Assembly: GCA_963556255.1 (NCBI GenBank)
Contig: OY744604.1
Location: 96,873,261 to 96,937,260 of the forward strand
Length of the DNA stretch: 64,000 nt
Reading direction: 5' to 3'
Source: Allolobophora icterica
Taxonomy: Eukaryota > Annelida > Clitellata > Crassiclitellata > Lumbricidae
The first letter of the stretch is position 1; the number at the start of each line of letters is the position of its first letter. A program made the translations under genes and the position numbers. The notes beneath the pieces were generated by a model. That model searched no databases, was not told the DNA's origin, and worked only from the letters and a program-made list of their open reading frames with translations. Below, piece by piece: positions 1 to 11,719 of the stretch.

Positions 1-212
1 TCCCTTTCACTCTGTCTATCTGTCTCTATCTCTCCAATGCCTGTGTCTGTCCTATACACCCCTACAGATTTATCTGTCTAGGGATCTGAACAGTTGCGTC
101 TTAACAATAATAGAAAGAGTAACTTGAGCAGAGTTTTTAGGTGCAGCTCGAATGTCAACGGGAAGACAGTTCCTAAGAGATGGACCAACGCACGAGAGTG
201 CACGGTGCACTC

Positions 213-305
213 AAGTATGTATGTATGAATGTATGTATGTATGTATGTATGTATGTATGTATGTATGTATGTATGTATGTATGTATGTATGCATGTACGC
301 ATGTA
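213..305. repeat. (TATG)n microsatellite
   Basis: Near-perfect TATG tandem run, followed by degenerate GTAC/GTAT repeats to about 460. Apparent open frames here are repeat artefacts. The flanks (1-212 and 461-670) hold nothing recognisable. Confidence 0.95.
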
Positions 306-675
306 TGAGTGTATATGTATCTTTTTATGCATGCATATTTGTGAAAATGTGTAAGTATGTACATCGGTACATATGCAAGTCTCTGCGTATATTATAAGCA
401 ATTAAGCACGTATGTACGTACGTATGCATGTATGTATGTGTTTGCATACACATGTATGTATCAGTAGGAAACCCTTGAGGTTCTTGCAAGTTTTAAGAAA
501 ACATGTCGTAGATGGTTCTATCTCAGCATCCGCAACTGAACCTTGTAGGAGGATTCTCTTTTGTCTTCTATTTAGTCGGCTTTGGACAAAGATGAAAATC
601 TTCTCAACCAATTTGAAGACATGTAAGGCCTAATATTATAATATATGTTATGTGATGCTTTGCTATATTCTTAGT

Positions 676-948
676 GAATAGATGGATGGATAGATGGATG
701 CATGCATGCATAAATGAATGAATGGACAAATGAATGAATGGACGGATTTATGGATGAATTAATGAATCAATAGATGGATGAATAGATGAATTGACAGACG
801 TAGAAATGGATGGACGGATGGATTTACGGATGAATGAACGAATTAATCGATGAGTGAATGGATGGATAGATGGACGAACGAATGAATTAATGGATGCATA
901 GATAGGCGAATGGATGAAAGGATGGATGGATGGATAGGGGATGCTTAC
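676..948. repeat. degenerate (ATGG/ATGA)n tetranucleotide tract
   Basis: About 270 bases of imperfect GATG/AATG units, many of them ATGGATGG or AATGAATG. No coding potential. Confidence 0.85.
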
Positions 949-1071
949 ATTCAGACAAAGATTATATTTTCAAATACTTTGACAAGTGTGTGAAATCAAT
1001 ATTGACCAAATTGTTGTGTTGTTTGATGTGCTATCTGGTCTCCTCTTGCATGTGTTTGTTATCATTCTCAC

Positions 1072-1252
1072 CTAAATATGTATGGCTTCAGTGAAAATCC
1101 GCCCATGTAGTAAGGAGCGTTGTTGGCCGTTAAATCTGCCCTGACGAAGAAATCATAATTGTCGACTTGAAATATAATCGATGTTCTTTCGCTTAGCATC
1201 GCTTCCACAGTCACGATTGTCTTCACATCAGGCCGTCCAGAGAATGTAATAT
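1072..1252 (-). CDS. exon: first half of second FAMeT-like domain, left gene
   Basis: Acceptor TTTATTTAG at 1253 and donor GTGAGA from 1071. It enters in phase 1 and leaves in phase 2. The start (ITFSGRPDV) and end (KPYIFR) align with VIFPGAPDV and GVYIYK in the plus-strand paralogue exon at 49034-49217. Confidence 0.75.
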
Positions 1253-4200
1253 CTAAATAAACAAATAAATATAATATAATAACCAAATAAAACATTATTA
1301 ATCAGTCATTATTTGTTTACTGAAACGAACCTCAGTTACAAACATCAGTAATTGTTCCAGTAGACCAGTGACTACCATGTTTCTTAAAGATTCTTAATTG
1401 AAACATCATTAATTAATTAGTAATGGTTCGTACCCGACTGAGGATCACATGAATCGAATTGACGATGAAAGATGTGGCTGAACGGTTCATGGATAAGGAT
1501 CAAGGAAGACATCCGCAGAACAAGATTCCGGACGGGACATCTACTGCCATGGGTAGCACATTCATAGAAGAATACCCCGGGTTGGATATGCATGAGAAAG
1601 AACCCGTTTCTTGAATGGCGTGGTGTTTCCCCTCAGCCTCCTCGCTCTAGTTTCTCTGACAGGCGGACTCTGATCTCCACTGTACCTCTCTGGACAACCC
1701 TTCTGACATATGGTAGTGCTCATGAATAAGCATGTGCCCTGCTCTTAGTTATCGAGAAGATCTTTCGAAATTTGTAGGTACCGATCACGACTACGATACG
1801 CTCATCCAATGTGGAAACAAAAGGAGTTGATTTCAAACACAACAAAGGAAGTCAGAAGCGAAGCCAGGAAACAATTTCGGGAGAGAAGGTTTCCATTGGA
1901 CATGGTCGCAGAGTACGGACTACGGGGTCAATTTTGAAAGGTTAGGTGTTTTTGCATTTTTCTACATTTTGAGTTTTGTAAACAGTAATGCATTTATATA
2001 ATGTGTTGCAATTTATATAAAAAAAACGTCAAAACACATATTTAGAAAAAAATTAATAAAATTGCTTTCGGCAATTTATTGGGGGTTCAACCCGTAGCCC
2101 CTATATACGCCCATGATGGAAGTCAACAATCTTTTCACATATTAAAAACAAGTTTTATAATTCTACTCACCGCTGCAGACATCTGTATCGTAAACTGAAA
2201 CAAAAACATTTATTTACACAATAATATTCAATATTTGCTTTTATTACACGATTTAAAAATTTAAACATAAAATTAAAATTAATTACCTGGGATAAAAAAT
2301 TCGCAAAATGCATTAAAAATTTACAAAGACGATCTTAAACACAGTGTTTCTTCGGTTTGACTCAACGCATATCACATCACAACCTTGTCATACGAGTTAA
2401 ACAATATGAGATCAAATGAACAGAAGATTTTAAGTCCCAGATTCAAACCTCCAATGCAAGCGTGTGAAGGTCGAAACATACGCAACTAGGTGCCACAAAA
2501 ATCACTTACATAGGTCTGCTAGTTTTAAATGCATCAATATCTGAATATCTTTTGGTGAGGCTAACAGCGAAGTTTCATCGGAACTTTTCCTATATTTACA
2601 AATAAGTTTAATCTTCGACTCAGCTATAATAAATACACGACAGTAAGTAGACTGTCGGTGGGAAGAAGAGGCGGAGAGGGAGAGGACTGATCACCCGCTT
2701 TCATAAGCTGAGGCTAAGAAAATGAAGTTGTTAACATCAGAGATCCCTGTATGTCTCATCCTCTCAGGTGCCTTATTACAGTGGTTCTAAGAAGAGTCGA
2801 TATCTTCAGATCCCCTACAACCTCTGTTATTTTTTGTACTATTATGCTATGTTATGACATATTATATTCTCGTAAATTGCTTGTTTTTCTTCTTACCTCC
2901 TACAGTATTGGTGAAGATTGGCTTCGGCATGGCTGTGTAAAAATGAAAAGCATAACAATTTATTTTTCAGATGTCAGCATCTCAGATAATCAACACCAGA
3001 TGTCACTGATGTACTTTTTATGCCTTCCTTTTAATCAAAGTCATTTACGGAAATCTAAAACGAATTTAGCGACTTTTGCGGGGCAATTCTTTGTAGGTGA
3101 TAACGATCTAACACAACGTCAAAATACACAAAATAGGGTGATTATGAGAATAAAAATATTTACGATTACAATTTTATATTATTACCTATCAATGTGATTT
3201 AAAACTTGTCACAGTTTTTTTTACTGCTTTTTCTGCAAAGTTTGTGATTCAGACCTTTAACCATTCTTAGGCCTGTGAAGCATTATCATTATTCAGAGTG
3301 AATTCAACTGCCTGCCTGAATACCCTATTCAGTTTGAATATGACTGAATACCTGAATACCTAGTCAGAGTGAGAATACGGATTACCTGAATGGCAATTAA
3401 GATAATTAATACTTGTATTTAATAAACCTGTCGTGCTTTGGTCTTGGTTGTAAGGAATTGTGAATTGGACCGTGTCAGCCATGAAAGAAGAGACGGCTAC
3501 AGTCGTTGCCTTTGCAATGGGAGTCACGTCGGCAAAGTATAGAAAGCTGTTGTTTCCGACTACGTTGCCCAACCCAGCCATCAGCTCGTCATTTGCCCAC
3601 GAGATCCAAAGCCAAACCGGTTGAGTTGCGTTCAGCAAGATGCCAGTTGTCTTTGCTGAACACACCATCTCTCCAGTAGTTGTTCCTTTTCTGAATATTT
3701 AATCATGTTTTCATGAATATTTAATCATATTTACACCCACGTTATCATAATCATCGTCACAACAATACTGTAGCAATTACAATTGTAATTTTTGCAATTG
3801 TAATCGAATATTTCTAAAAACGCCACTCAACGATTCAGAGGCGCTCCCAGCCAAAGATCACAAACAAATAAAATGAACTTCTGGCGTTTCCGGAACAGAG
3901 GAAGAGAAGGACTGAGAACCTCAAGCCGAAAATCCTGCGGAAGACGGTTTCAACTAGAGGGGTCAACATGAGCAAAACTTCTAGACTGAACAGTAGCCCT
4001 GCGCATACGGGAAACAACCAGAAGACCCGGCCGAGCGCGGAGAGTGGAGCGACCAGAAAGTGAAGAGACCGAGGTACGGAAGGTCTCGAGGTATGAAGGA
4101 GCTACCCCGACCAAACAGTTGCGTATAAGAATTGAAATTCTGAACTGGATGCGCTGGAGCACAGGAAGCCAGTGGAGAATGTCCCGAATGAAGGCAGATA

Positions 4201-4501
4201 AGTGGGCAAACCTCTTGACATCACCAATAAGACCAACAATAGCAACATCTCTTCTATTGATCCTAAGTGCATCTAAAGCGTACAGAGGTTGCAGCAGTAT
4301 ATTACCTCACCATCGAGTACATTTTCGGAATCGAGCGAAATACAATTTCGTACATATTATTCACGTAGTCCCCAGGAGTCGTAACAATTGCCACGAGAAC
4401 GTTGTCATTGGCAACCACTCGCAGAATGAGACTCTGCCTTCCGGTCAAGTTGACGCCAGTCTCGACGTAACCTAAGCCCGTCACGTTCACCTGAAAGGAA
4501 G
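1072..4501 (-). CDS. partial gene: secreted-type protein with FAMeT-like domains (left paralogue)
   Basis: Four exons read on the minus strand: 4501-4306, 3690-3428, 2194-2171 and 1252-1072. Intron phases (1, 2, 1, 1, 2) equal those of the plus-strand gene at 42.5-52.8 kb, and exon lengths are similar, so the two are paralogues. Exons 1 and 2 form one farnesoic acid O-methyltransferase-like domain (Methyltransf_FA): the first half has LILRVVANDNVLVAIVTTPG, the second the WLWISW core. Exon 4 starts a second domain whose other half lies beyond the left edge. Despite the family name these domains in extracellular proteins are probably ligand- or adhesion-type folds rather than enzymes (inference). 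No signal-peptide exon was found upstream of 4501, and no equivalent of the 42-nt linker exon of the other gene was located. Confidence 0.7.
1691..1777 (+). repeat. dispersed SINE-like core, copy A
   Basis: GGACAACCCTTCTGACA ... GAATAAGC ... CGAAATTTGTAG. It aligns by eye with copies at 4712, 7649 and 34711; this is the most diverged. Confidence 0.6.
2171..2194 (-). CDS. 24-nt micro-exon, left gene
   Basis: TTTCAG acceptor and GTGAGT donor enclose 24 nt encoding roughly VYDTDVCS in phase 1-1. The plus-strand paralogue has a micro-exon of exactly the same length and phase (48449-48472, DFDENVCK), each with one cysteine. This conservation supports an otherwise invisible exon. Confidence 0.7.
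2195..3427. other. intron, no recognisable element
   Basis: AT-rich intronic sequence of the left gene. A 148-codon plus-strand open frame at 2751-3197 shows no family resemblance and is taken as chance. Confidence 0.6.
3428..3690 (-). CDS. exon: second half of first FAMeT-like domain, left gene
   Basis: Acceptor AATATTCAG above 3690 and donor GTTTAT from 3427, phase 2 to phase 1. It encodes VWLWISWANDELMAGLGNVV and later a TIPYNQDQ end, matching VWFWISW and MIPYDQG in the paralogous exon at 45835-46094. Confidence 0.8.
3860..4240. repeat. dispersed repeat fragment in intron (possible LINE/SINE 3' core)
   Basis: The stretch holds AAGGAGCTACCCCGACCAAA and a GGAAGCCAGTGGAGAATG-like core, the style of sequence found in 3' ends of old LINE2-type repeats. 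Family assignment is from recollection only. Confidence 0.3.
4306..4501 (-). CDS. exon: first half of first FAMeT-like domain, left gene
   Basis: The acceptor CTGTTACAG lies immediately above 4501 and the donor GTAATA follows 4306. Length 196 nt fits phase 1 in, phase 2 out. It encodes VNVTGLGYVETGVNLTGRQS and a VAIVTTPGDY stretch, aligning with the paralogous exon at 43430-43673. The acceptor sits inside a 38-bp tandem triplication. Confidence 0.78.
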
Positions 4502-4610
4502 CTGTAACAGAGAAAGGAATCGTTCTGAAAGAAAGGAAGCTGTAACAGAGAAAGGAATGGTTCTGAAAGAAAGGAAGCTGTAACAGAGAAAGGAATGGTT
4601 CCGAAAGAAA
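4497..4610. repeat. 38-bp tandem triplication carrying a 3' splice site
   Basis: GGAAGCTGTAACAGAGAAAG recurs at 4497, 4535 and 4573 with period 38. Read on the minus strand, each unit contains CTGTTACAG followed by CTTCCTTTC, so the acceptor and the first exon bases are present three times. Because 38 is not a multiple of 3, only the copy nearest the exon keeps the conserved phase. Confidence 0.9.
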
Positions 4611-4711
4611 GGCTATACTTTGGTTACTGCGGAACCACGATATGGATGTTCTACAGAGTCTTAACATCTCTTCTATCTCCTCCTCCTCTGTCGTCTTCTG
4701 GCAAACATCTC

Positions 4712-4801
4712 TTGACAACCCTTCTAACATGACGCAGCGCCCGTGAATCAACTGGTGACAGGCGCTTAGCTCTTAACTAGCGCTTTAGAAATTCAGAGTT
4801 T
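4712..4801 (+). repeat. dispersed SINE-like core, copy B
   Basis: Contains TGACAACCCTTCTAACATG, then GGCGCTTAGCTCTTAACTAG and CGCTTTAGAAATTCAGAGTT. It has the same GCGCT/AGCGC stem-loop block as copies C and D. Confidence 0.65.
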
Positions 4802-4804
4802 ACG

Positions 4805-7370
4805 ACTGCGAACTGAACGACTGCATATTTCGTGTATTAATGTTTAAACTATTCATTAGTAACTTCTATCGCCTCTTTGTCTAAAGCAAAATGGCAAGAA
4901 CCGAAGGCGCACCAAAACCAAGTCATCATTAGGTCAATAGCCAGATGAATATAGTCCACTAAGACAGAGAGGCAGCCATCTAAATTAAATGAAAGGCGTT
5001 CCTTAAGGTTGACAGAAAGAATGAACGTCGTCATTCAATACGTACGTATATATGCTTTAACGATTATTCGTTTACATATCCTTATAGCGCATTCAGTTAG
5101 TGACACGGCAACAATACTTCAATAGGACTGCAGCAATTAGACGGGTTACGGAATCGCTTAGTTTTAAAACAGACTTTCAAATTTCGATGTTGCAGACCGA
5201 ATAATAATAGTCATAATTTTTCTGTTTCCGCTTAGTTAAAAGGTGGGACAGTTATGGTGAGGTCTGGGTCCAAGTTCGGATTGGAAAGAGAGGCATCTAT
5301 ACAGGGAGTCGGATAGGGTGGACTCGGTGGATTGGTGTAGACTGTATAACTGGAGCTTCGAGAAAGATGAGGTGGGGAAGGGACTTAGGTTAGTTTATTG
5401 CGGTTCAGGCTGACCTCTGAACTCAACGAGTGCATTTTTGATAACGTGAATATAGAAGAATTGGAAAAGAAGAAGATTTGAAAGAAAACAATGATGATGA
5501 AGAAGAAAGTAGAAAGAGAAAACAAAGAAAGAAGAATAATGAAAGCGGTGGGTTAAGCCAAACCCTTGAGCTAATAATAGAAACGAAGTGTTTGCAACTT
5601 CATTTTGCTTAGCCTCGACACACGAAGGGTGTGGCCTCTCTTCTCATTCGCCGTATGATCTTCCCACCGATGGTGTACGGTCGATGTATTCATTAAGGGT
5701 GGCGCAAGTGCAATCATTTTATACCAAGTGTTCGATAGAGACGCATTTATAAAAGCAATCTCGAAGCAGCTTTTTAACCTGGTGAGGATTTGAACCCCAG
5801 ATCTCTCATGTCTAGTTATGCAACGCTGAGGTCGCTCAGAAAAGCAGAAGAAAGGTAGCCTGTATACAAACGAACCTTTCCATAAGATACTATGTATAAT
5901 TGTGCGTAGCCTTTACGACAAACACGAAGACCAAATCGATGGTCGCAAACGATTAAGGTTGTTACCAGACCGACGACACTATTCCAGGTCCAGTATTTCA
6001 CGCTCAAAGTGTGTAGAGGAAGAGATCGATAACTGGTCAATGATAATAACACAGGTATTCTACACCACGGGCTATTTTCCATGTCGACGTTAAACAGAGA
6101 CAAAGGCATGATTCATATAGCGCCTTTTTACGCTGATAAACTCTCTGAAATGGTTCTTTTATTGAGACAAATGACTTACATGCACTGCTTGCATATCTTT
6201 CACATAAGAAGACGACAAGAAGAACGGAGATAATCCATTCTACAAGAAAATCAGCTTATATTATCCACCTCATCCTATTCCTGTCAGTGTTGCATAGTTG
6301 CATCTTGTTATATCGCAACTTCATTATAGAATCGTGCAACAATCGTGAAACTCGTTAGGAGTTGTCGGGCGTTTTTTACATTTTGCTTGTCACGTTTGCG
6401 TTTCAATGACCGAAGGAAAGTAAATCTTTGCGCGTATAATAATTAGGCCGACTTTACAGGAGAAGATTTAAATAACTTATATGAGGTCAAGTATAGGCGC
6501 GAGAAAAGAAACCAAATACTACAATTTCTTACCTTACAGTCTCCATATCACACCTTGCATTACCTTATCTTACCTTACTTCAATGTCTTGACTTCTTTGA
6601 CCATACTTTGCATTATCTTACCTTCCTTGTCTTGCCATTACCTTACCTTGTGTTGCCTTACCTCGTATTTCCTTGCATTGCCTTAGCTTAACATTTCTTC
6701 TGTTGCATTAGCTTACATTACCTAACCATACAGATTTTACATTACATAGCCGTATACACTCAGAAATAGACCATCTACACGTAAATCCTACACAGCGGGG
6801 AAGCGCAGTATAAATAGGATCCTAGGATCACGCTTCTTAGAAACTGGCAGTGCCAGTCCCAAGCCTGGAGAAAGGAGGAGGGTGACTCTAATCATCTTTG
6901 TTATGACACAGCGTCGCTAAACAGCAACTAAGAAGCGTCTTAGAAACAGACTTCTCATGCATTTTGGCAGCTTCATTGACGATGCAGTACTCAAGAGCTG
7001 CGCCCATGTCTCTCTGTTTCAGCAAGTAAGCAAGTAATCTTTATTGTCGTGAGAAAAAACGCCCATAGTTTACAACAATGCGGCGAAAACAGCAAAGAAG
7101 AAGGACGATATCTGAAAAATGTGCAATATTGTAAACTGCTTAAAGGCCTAAAGTCAGAAAAAGTTCTAGAGAAAAATAATAGCATTAGATTGACGTACTA
7201 TAAATTAACATAGGCTCCATTTCTGTCTCTAGCAACGGTGAAGGTGCTTTAAAAGGTTCCTCTAAGAGCTACAGAAATTCTGTAATCGATGAAAAAAAGA
7301 CAACTTCTACTCTAATCCATCCAATCCATCGCCTTCCAAGAATTCTCGTCCTCAGTGAGACCCGCCTTAA
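4805..7370. other. intergenic DNA, no gene recognised
   Basis: Mostly AT-rich single-copy-looking sequence. The stretch 4890-4990 resembles 33660-33760 (GGCGCAC-AAAACCAA ... CCACTAAGACA) and so is another dispersed repeat. The stretch 6530-6730 is TACCTTACCTT-type low complexity. No convincing exon was found, although the missing 5' exons of the left gene should lie somewhere here. Confidence 0.5.
5770..5840 (-). repeat. tRNA-derived SINE head (B-box visible)
   Basis: On the minus strand, GGGGTTCAAATCCTCACC matches an RNA polymerase III B box (GGTTCRANTCC). It is preceded by tRNA-like sequence around GACCTCAGCGTTGCATAAC. It does not fold as a full tRNA, so a SINE is more likely than a tRNA gene. 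Confidence 0.45.
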
Positions 7371-7378
7371 CAGTTCTT

Positions 7379-7596
<218 letters not shown>

Positions 7597-7648
7597 CCTC
7601 TCTCCCCGGTCTCTCTGGTAAGAGGACTTGGATCTCCTCTGGACATCT

Positions 7649-7740
7649 TAGGACAACCCTCTGATACGATTCATCGCTCGTGAAAACGCTGGTGCCTGGC
7701 GCTTAGCCTTAGAGCAGCGCCTTAGAAATTTGTAGTTTAG
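7649..7740 (+). repeat. dispersed SINE-like core, copy C
   Basis: Contains AGGACAACCCTCTGATACGA, a CTCGTGAAAACGCTGGTGCC block and GCGCTTAGCCTTAGAGCAGC, followed by CTTAGAAATTTGTAGTTTAG. A short inverted piece (AATTTCTAAAGCGCTACTC) lies nearby at about 7915-7933. Confidence 0.7.
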
Positions 7741-8252
7741 GACTACTATTACGATTAGATTTTCCAAAGTTGCCCTGATATTTTACTGCATTTTAAGTAT
7801 CTGACAAAGGCGTTGAAGATAAATGGATCAAGGATTTTGTTTCAATTGTAAAAATAAATGTAATTTCAAATGCCACCTAATCTATTCTAAAACTAATCGC
7901 AATCGTAAATTCAAAATTTCTAAAGCGCTACTCATATCATATAACACATTGTTATTGTATAAGGATTTATAAAACTCAAGTTTTATGATTAAATACACGG
8001 CACATGCGCTAGTATAGTAGCTCGGCTTAGTCAGATGACTTGCACAGGTAAGTCTTTATTTAATTTTGCAATTAATGTATATTATGCGTCACTACAGTAC
8101 TGTTAGTGCAAGTGGCATCGAACGTTGGCAATTGGGAAAGGAAAATAAATAATTTAATTTCAGCAAGATAGTTTTAATCTGAGTATAATTTAAATTAACT
8201 ATAAATGCAGTTGTCTTTCGTGACTGTTTCAAGAATTAGCAAAACAACATTA

Positions 8253-9314
8253 ACCTTCGCAGGACGGAAAGATTTTACGATACACGGAGGACGAAGAGGG
8301 GTAATTTTTTACCCCAAAATAATGTATAATATCTCAGCTCACAGGTAAGCTTCGATGACAAATGAAGTGTCAATTGTAACATTTCCAAGGTCAAGGAATC
8401 GATTTATCATAGTGGCAATAGTGTGCAAATACTACTTTTCAAGATGGCGGCCAATATGGCCGCCAAAACACACAAAAATGTATATCTCAGCACGTAGGTA
8501 AGCTACAATGACAAATGAAGTGTCAATTGTGACATTACCGAGGTCAAGGAATCGATTTATCGCAGTGGCAATAGCGACCGATCAGTCAGTTGATTGATAA
8601 TTCCTTATTTTCTGTTTTGGCGGCCATATTGGCCGCCATCTTGGATAGTAGTATTCCCACGCTATTGTGACTACGATAAATGAATTTCTTGACCTTGGAA
8701 ATGCTACTATTGACACTTCATTTGTCATTGTATCTTACCTACGAGCCGAGATATACACATTTTTGTGTTTTGGCGGCCATGTTGGCCGCCATCTTGGACA
8801 GTAGTACTCATACACGATTGCCACTACGATAAATCGATTCCTTGACCTTGGAAATATTACAATTGACACTTCATTTGTCATTGTAGCTTACCTATGAGCT
8901 GAGACATACATATTTTTGTTTTGGCGGCCATATTGGCCGCCATCTTGGAAAATAAACTCTCCACAATTATGAAACTGTTAACAATCAATTCCGTGGTAGA
9001 TTCCACACTTGATTTATGACTGCAACTCTGCAAGTCACTTATGAGCTCACATCTTTAAAAAACATATCTGCCCTAGGAACGAAAAAATAACGACGTCGAG
9101 GACGAAGAGGGGTAAATTTTTACCCAAGGACACTTTGGATTGAAATATCTTTTTCCCACCACATGGCAATGTGGTGGGTATGCAGTCAGAATATGTCATT
9201 GGTGGTAACTTGTAAACATGTGGAACGACAAATTATACCTACCTACAGTTGCTCCGCAATCAACATCCAAACACCGCTGGGGTAATTATTTACCCCTTTC
9301 CGTCCTGCGAAGGT
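8253..9314. mobile_element. non-autonomous DNA transposon (MITE) with palindromic interior
   Basis: Ends are ACCTTCGCAGGACGGAAAG and its inverse, flanked by TTA on both sides (8250-8252, 9315-9317). A 3-bp TWA duplication is the PIF/Harbinger habit, but TTAA with one slipped base (piggyBac) is not excluded. Inside, a ~100-bp unit (AGCTACAATGACAAATGAAG) occurs twice forward and twice inverted, with TTGGCGGCCATATTGGCCGC modules between. GGACGAAGAGGGGTAA blocks lie near both ends. There is no transposase frame. Confidence 0.75.
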
Positions 9315-10329
9315 TTAAACGTCTCACCTTTTCCAATCAAAGAAACTTGAATTGTTCTCGCAGGCGTCATTTCGATGACAGAAGAATGTTCTTTGCAACG
9401 CAGGTTCTCCTTTCAGGCGTTTTATCTGAGCCTTTAATACTCCTAAGGCTTAAAATAATGAACACCAACAAAGGTTTTCAGAACAATACATGACATCCAA
9501 TCGAGACATCTATTACAACCGTTTAGCAGCCATCAATGTGAACGTTTCACTGTGGAAGGCTGCGGCAATTATCCACTCCTAGCGCAATTATTAGTCAGCC
9601 TCTAGTGTGTCTCACTGGATTTATCATAAAAAGAATCTTTGATCGTTAGAATATTAGATTCTTAAAGCAAGGTCTCCAAAATCTATTTTGTAAGACTAAC
9701 AATCACGGCAGCGCAAAAATAGATCGACGACAAAGGTAGTGGCATAAAAACTGAATTTACTGTAAAAATTAAAACACGTTGTTCGTGCGAACTATCTTAG
9801 TACTGGAGTGTAAAAGCGGGTCTCCCACCTGAGCTCTAATTGTTACGACTTACTATGGATCTATGGCAAAGGTTGAGGTATAAGAACATTAAGTTAACCT
9901 TTATCATCCCAGATACTGAAATTGTTATGCAATCACTTCTAAATTTATTTATGATGCAGTTTACAACCTATATAAAGGCAATCATTAACAAAAATAATTT
10001 ATTTTCAGTTCATGTCAGAATTTTGCATATGTTCCCAAAGTGGAACGTTGGGTCACTTTGACTATCATAAGCACAATGCATTAGTAAAACGGTAACTTTT
10101 TCAAAATAATGCAGATATGCAATGTTCAAAAGTTATGATTCAAAAATATTAAATTTCATTTAACTAAAACAGTTTCAGCAGAATTAGACACTGCAAAGTC
10201 GACTGTGTTCCTTGGTATGGTATGTTTCAACACATAGTTCGTGGAGACGCTTTTCGCATTTTCGCACTTCTTCCTACTTTTGCTGCGGCAGTAGCCGCAT
10301 CTACCTTGTGTTGTGGACTCAGTGAAGTG

Positions 10330-10980
10330 GTTCAGTACATCATATTGGAGCAGAGCAAGCACCGGTGCTGTCTGACCGCTCAGTCGTTGACGCGGCACAC
10401 CCTTCAGAAGGCCATAAACCACATCGCATCCAAACACAGATCTCGCACGACCTCTCGTGTTCGCTGGGCTTCGGTCGACAGACTAGCCACAGCGCCATCA
10501 ACGATCTTATTCACCGAAGTCTAAATACAGCGGGTACCCGGCGATCAAGGAGCCGTCGGGCATGACCAGGTCCGAAGGGAAGAGACTCTAATCCCTTGGA
10601 GTGGCAGACGCCCTCTGACATGGGACGCGACCCTGGTAGATACGGTGGCCGCTTCATATCTCCTGAGACAGCGGTCGCGGCCAGAGGGGCAGCGGAGAGG
10701 GCGGCCACAAGGAAGCACACGAAATAGTCAGAACTCCAGATGATACACCTTCATGCTGATCGCTGTGGAGACACTAGGTCCCACTAATGCAAAAGGTCTC
10801 GCCTTCGAACTGAAATCGGCCTTTGGTTGACGTGAGCCCCTGGTGACGCCCGCGAGGCAGACTTCCTCTTCCAGAGCATATCGATAACATTTCAGTGTTT
10901 CAATGCAGTCGCATAGCAGGGCACCATGTCGGGGCTGCCCGGGATCGCGAAACGGCGGGCCCATTCAAGCTGCGCCTAAC
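10330..10980 (+). pseudogene. degenerate LINE ORF2 3' fragment
   Basis: Broken frames resemble the post-reverse-transcriptase region of the LINE copy at 44.1-45.1 kb: SHDLSCSLGFGRQTSHSAIN matches LSCSLGFGRAARHSTIN there, WDATLVDTVAASY matches WDATVADTLAPSY, and VETLGPTNAKGLAF matches FETLGPIGNIGLDF. Stops and frameshifts interrupt it several times, so it is dead. Confidence 0.75.
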
Positions 10981-11171
10981 TATACGTCGTGATGATACCA
11001 TAAATAGATTTTATTTCAATGATAATCATAACCAGGGCTGTTACAGTAGTCGAGGGTATATGCGGGTATACAACATGTACTGACCTCTAGAGACCATATA
11101 GTCCTACTCACCTTACAAAAATATTTGTAAACACCTCTAAGTTGTTTCGGAAAACTAACCGGTAGGCTAAC

Positions 11172-11175
<4 letters not shown>

Positions 11176-11244
<69 letters not shown>
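11176..11244. repeat. (ATA)n microsatellite
   Basis: About 23 ATA units shortly downstream of the decayed LINE. It may descend from a TAA-repeat LINE tail. Confidence 0.95.
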
Positions 11245-11248
<4 letters not shown>

Positions 11249-11719
11249 TGTAATCAATGTAGCCTATTTGTGGAGTTACAAAGACAATTTTCAGTATCAA
11301 AGCAAAATAGTGATACGTGTAAGGACAGTGACCCAACGTTCCCAAAGTGGAACACATATGAAATCAGCTACCTTGCTCATGCATAAAGCACTATCACTGA
11401 AATATTTGACCATACAGAGGCACGATAAACATAGTTCATTCAAAATTTACAATAAAAACAATTAATTGTCACTAGCTTGTAACATACAGTTATTTTCAAT
11501 ATTTAGAAGCAAAAATGTGAATATTTGTCAAATTTGCACCTCAATTATAATTATAATTTACCAAACCAGACTCGAGATCAAAGTAAATAAACACTCCTCC
11601 ATCGTCGATCAAGTCAATGAATATTTATAAGATGACTTATAGTCTGTTTCACCGTCCCCCCAGAAGTTTTAATAAGGTGTTCCACTTTGGGAACGTTGGG
11701 TCAAAAAAGGTTAACTTAA

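Larger units (their letters stand above)
9893..11715. mobile_element. possible TTAA-flanked element containing a decayed LINE
   Basis: TTAA-GTTAACCTTT at 9889 and AAAGGTTAAC-TTAA at 11706-11719 form short inverted ends. The motif TTCCCAAAGTGGAAC with TTGGGTCA occurs at about 10031, 11338 and 11680, in both orientations. The interior holds the LINE scrap and an ATA array. The inverted ends are only about 10-18 bp, so this is tentative. Confidence 0.4.

Noticed and set aside
2751..3197. 148-codon plus-strand gene
   Set aside because: Lies in an intron of the left gene, has no resemblance to known proteins and an AT-rich, unbiased composition.
5770..5840. Functional tRNA gene
   Set aside because: A and B boxes are recognisable but the acceptor and anticodon arms do not pair; the same for 33885, 37455 and 46560.
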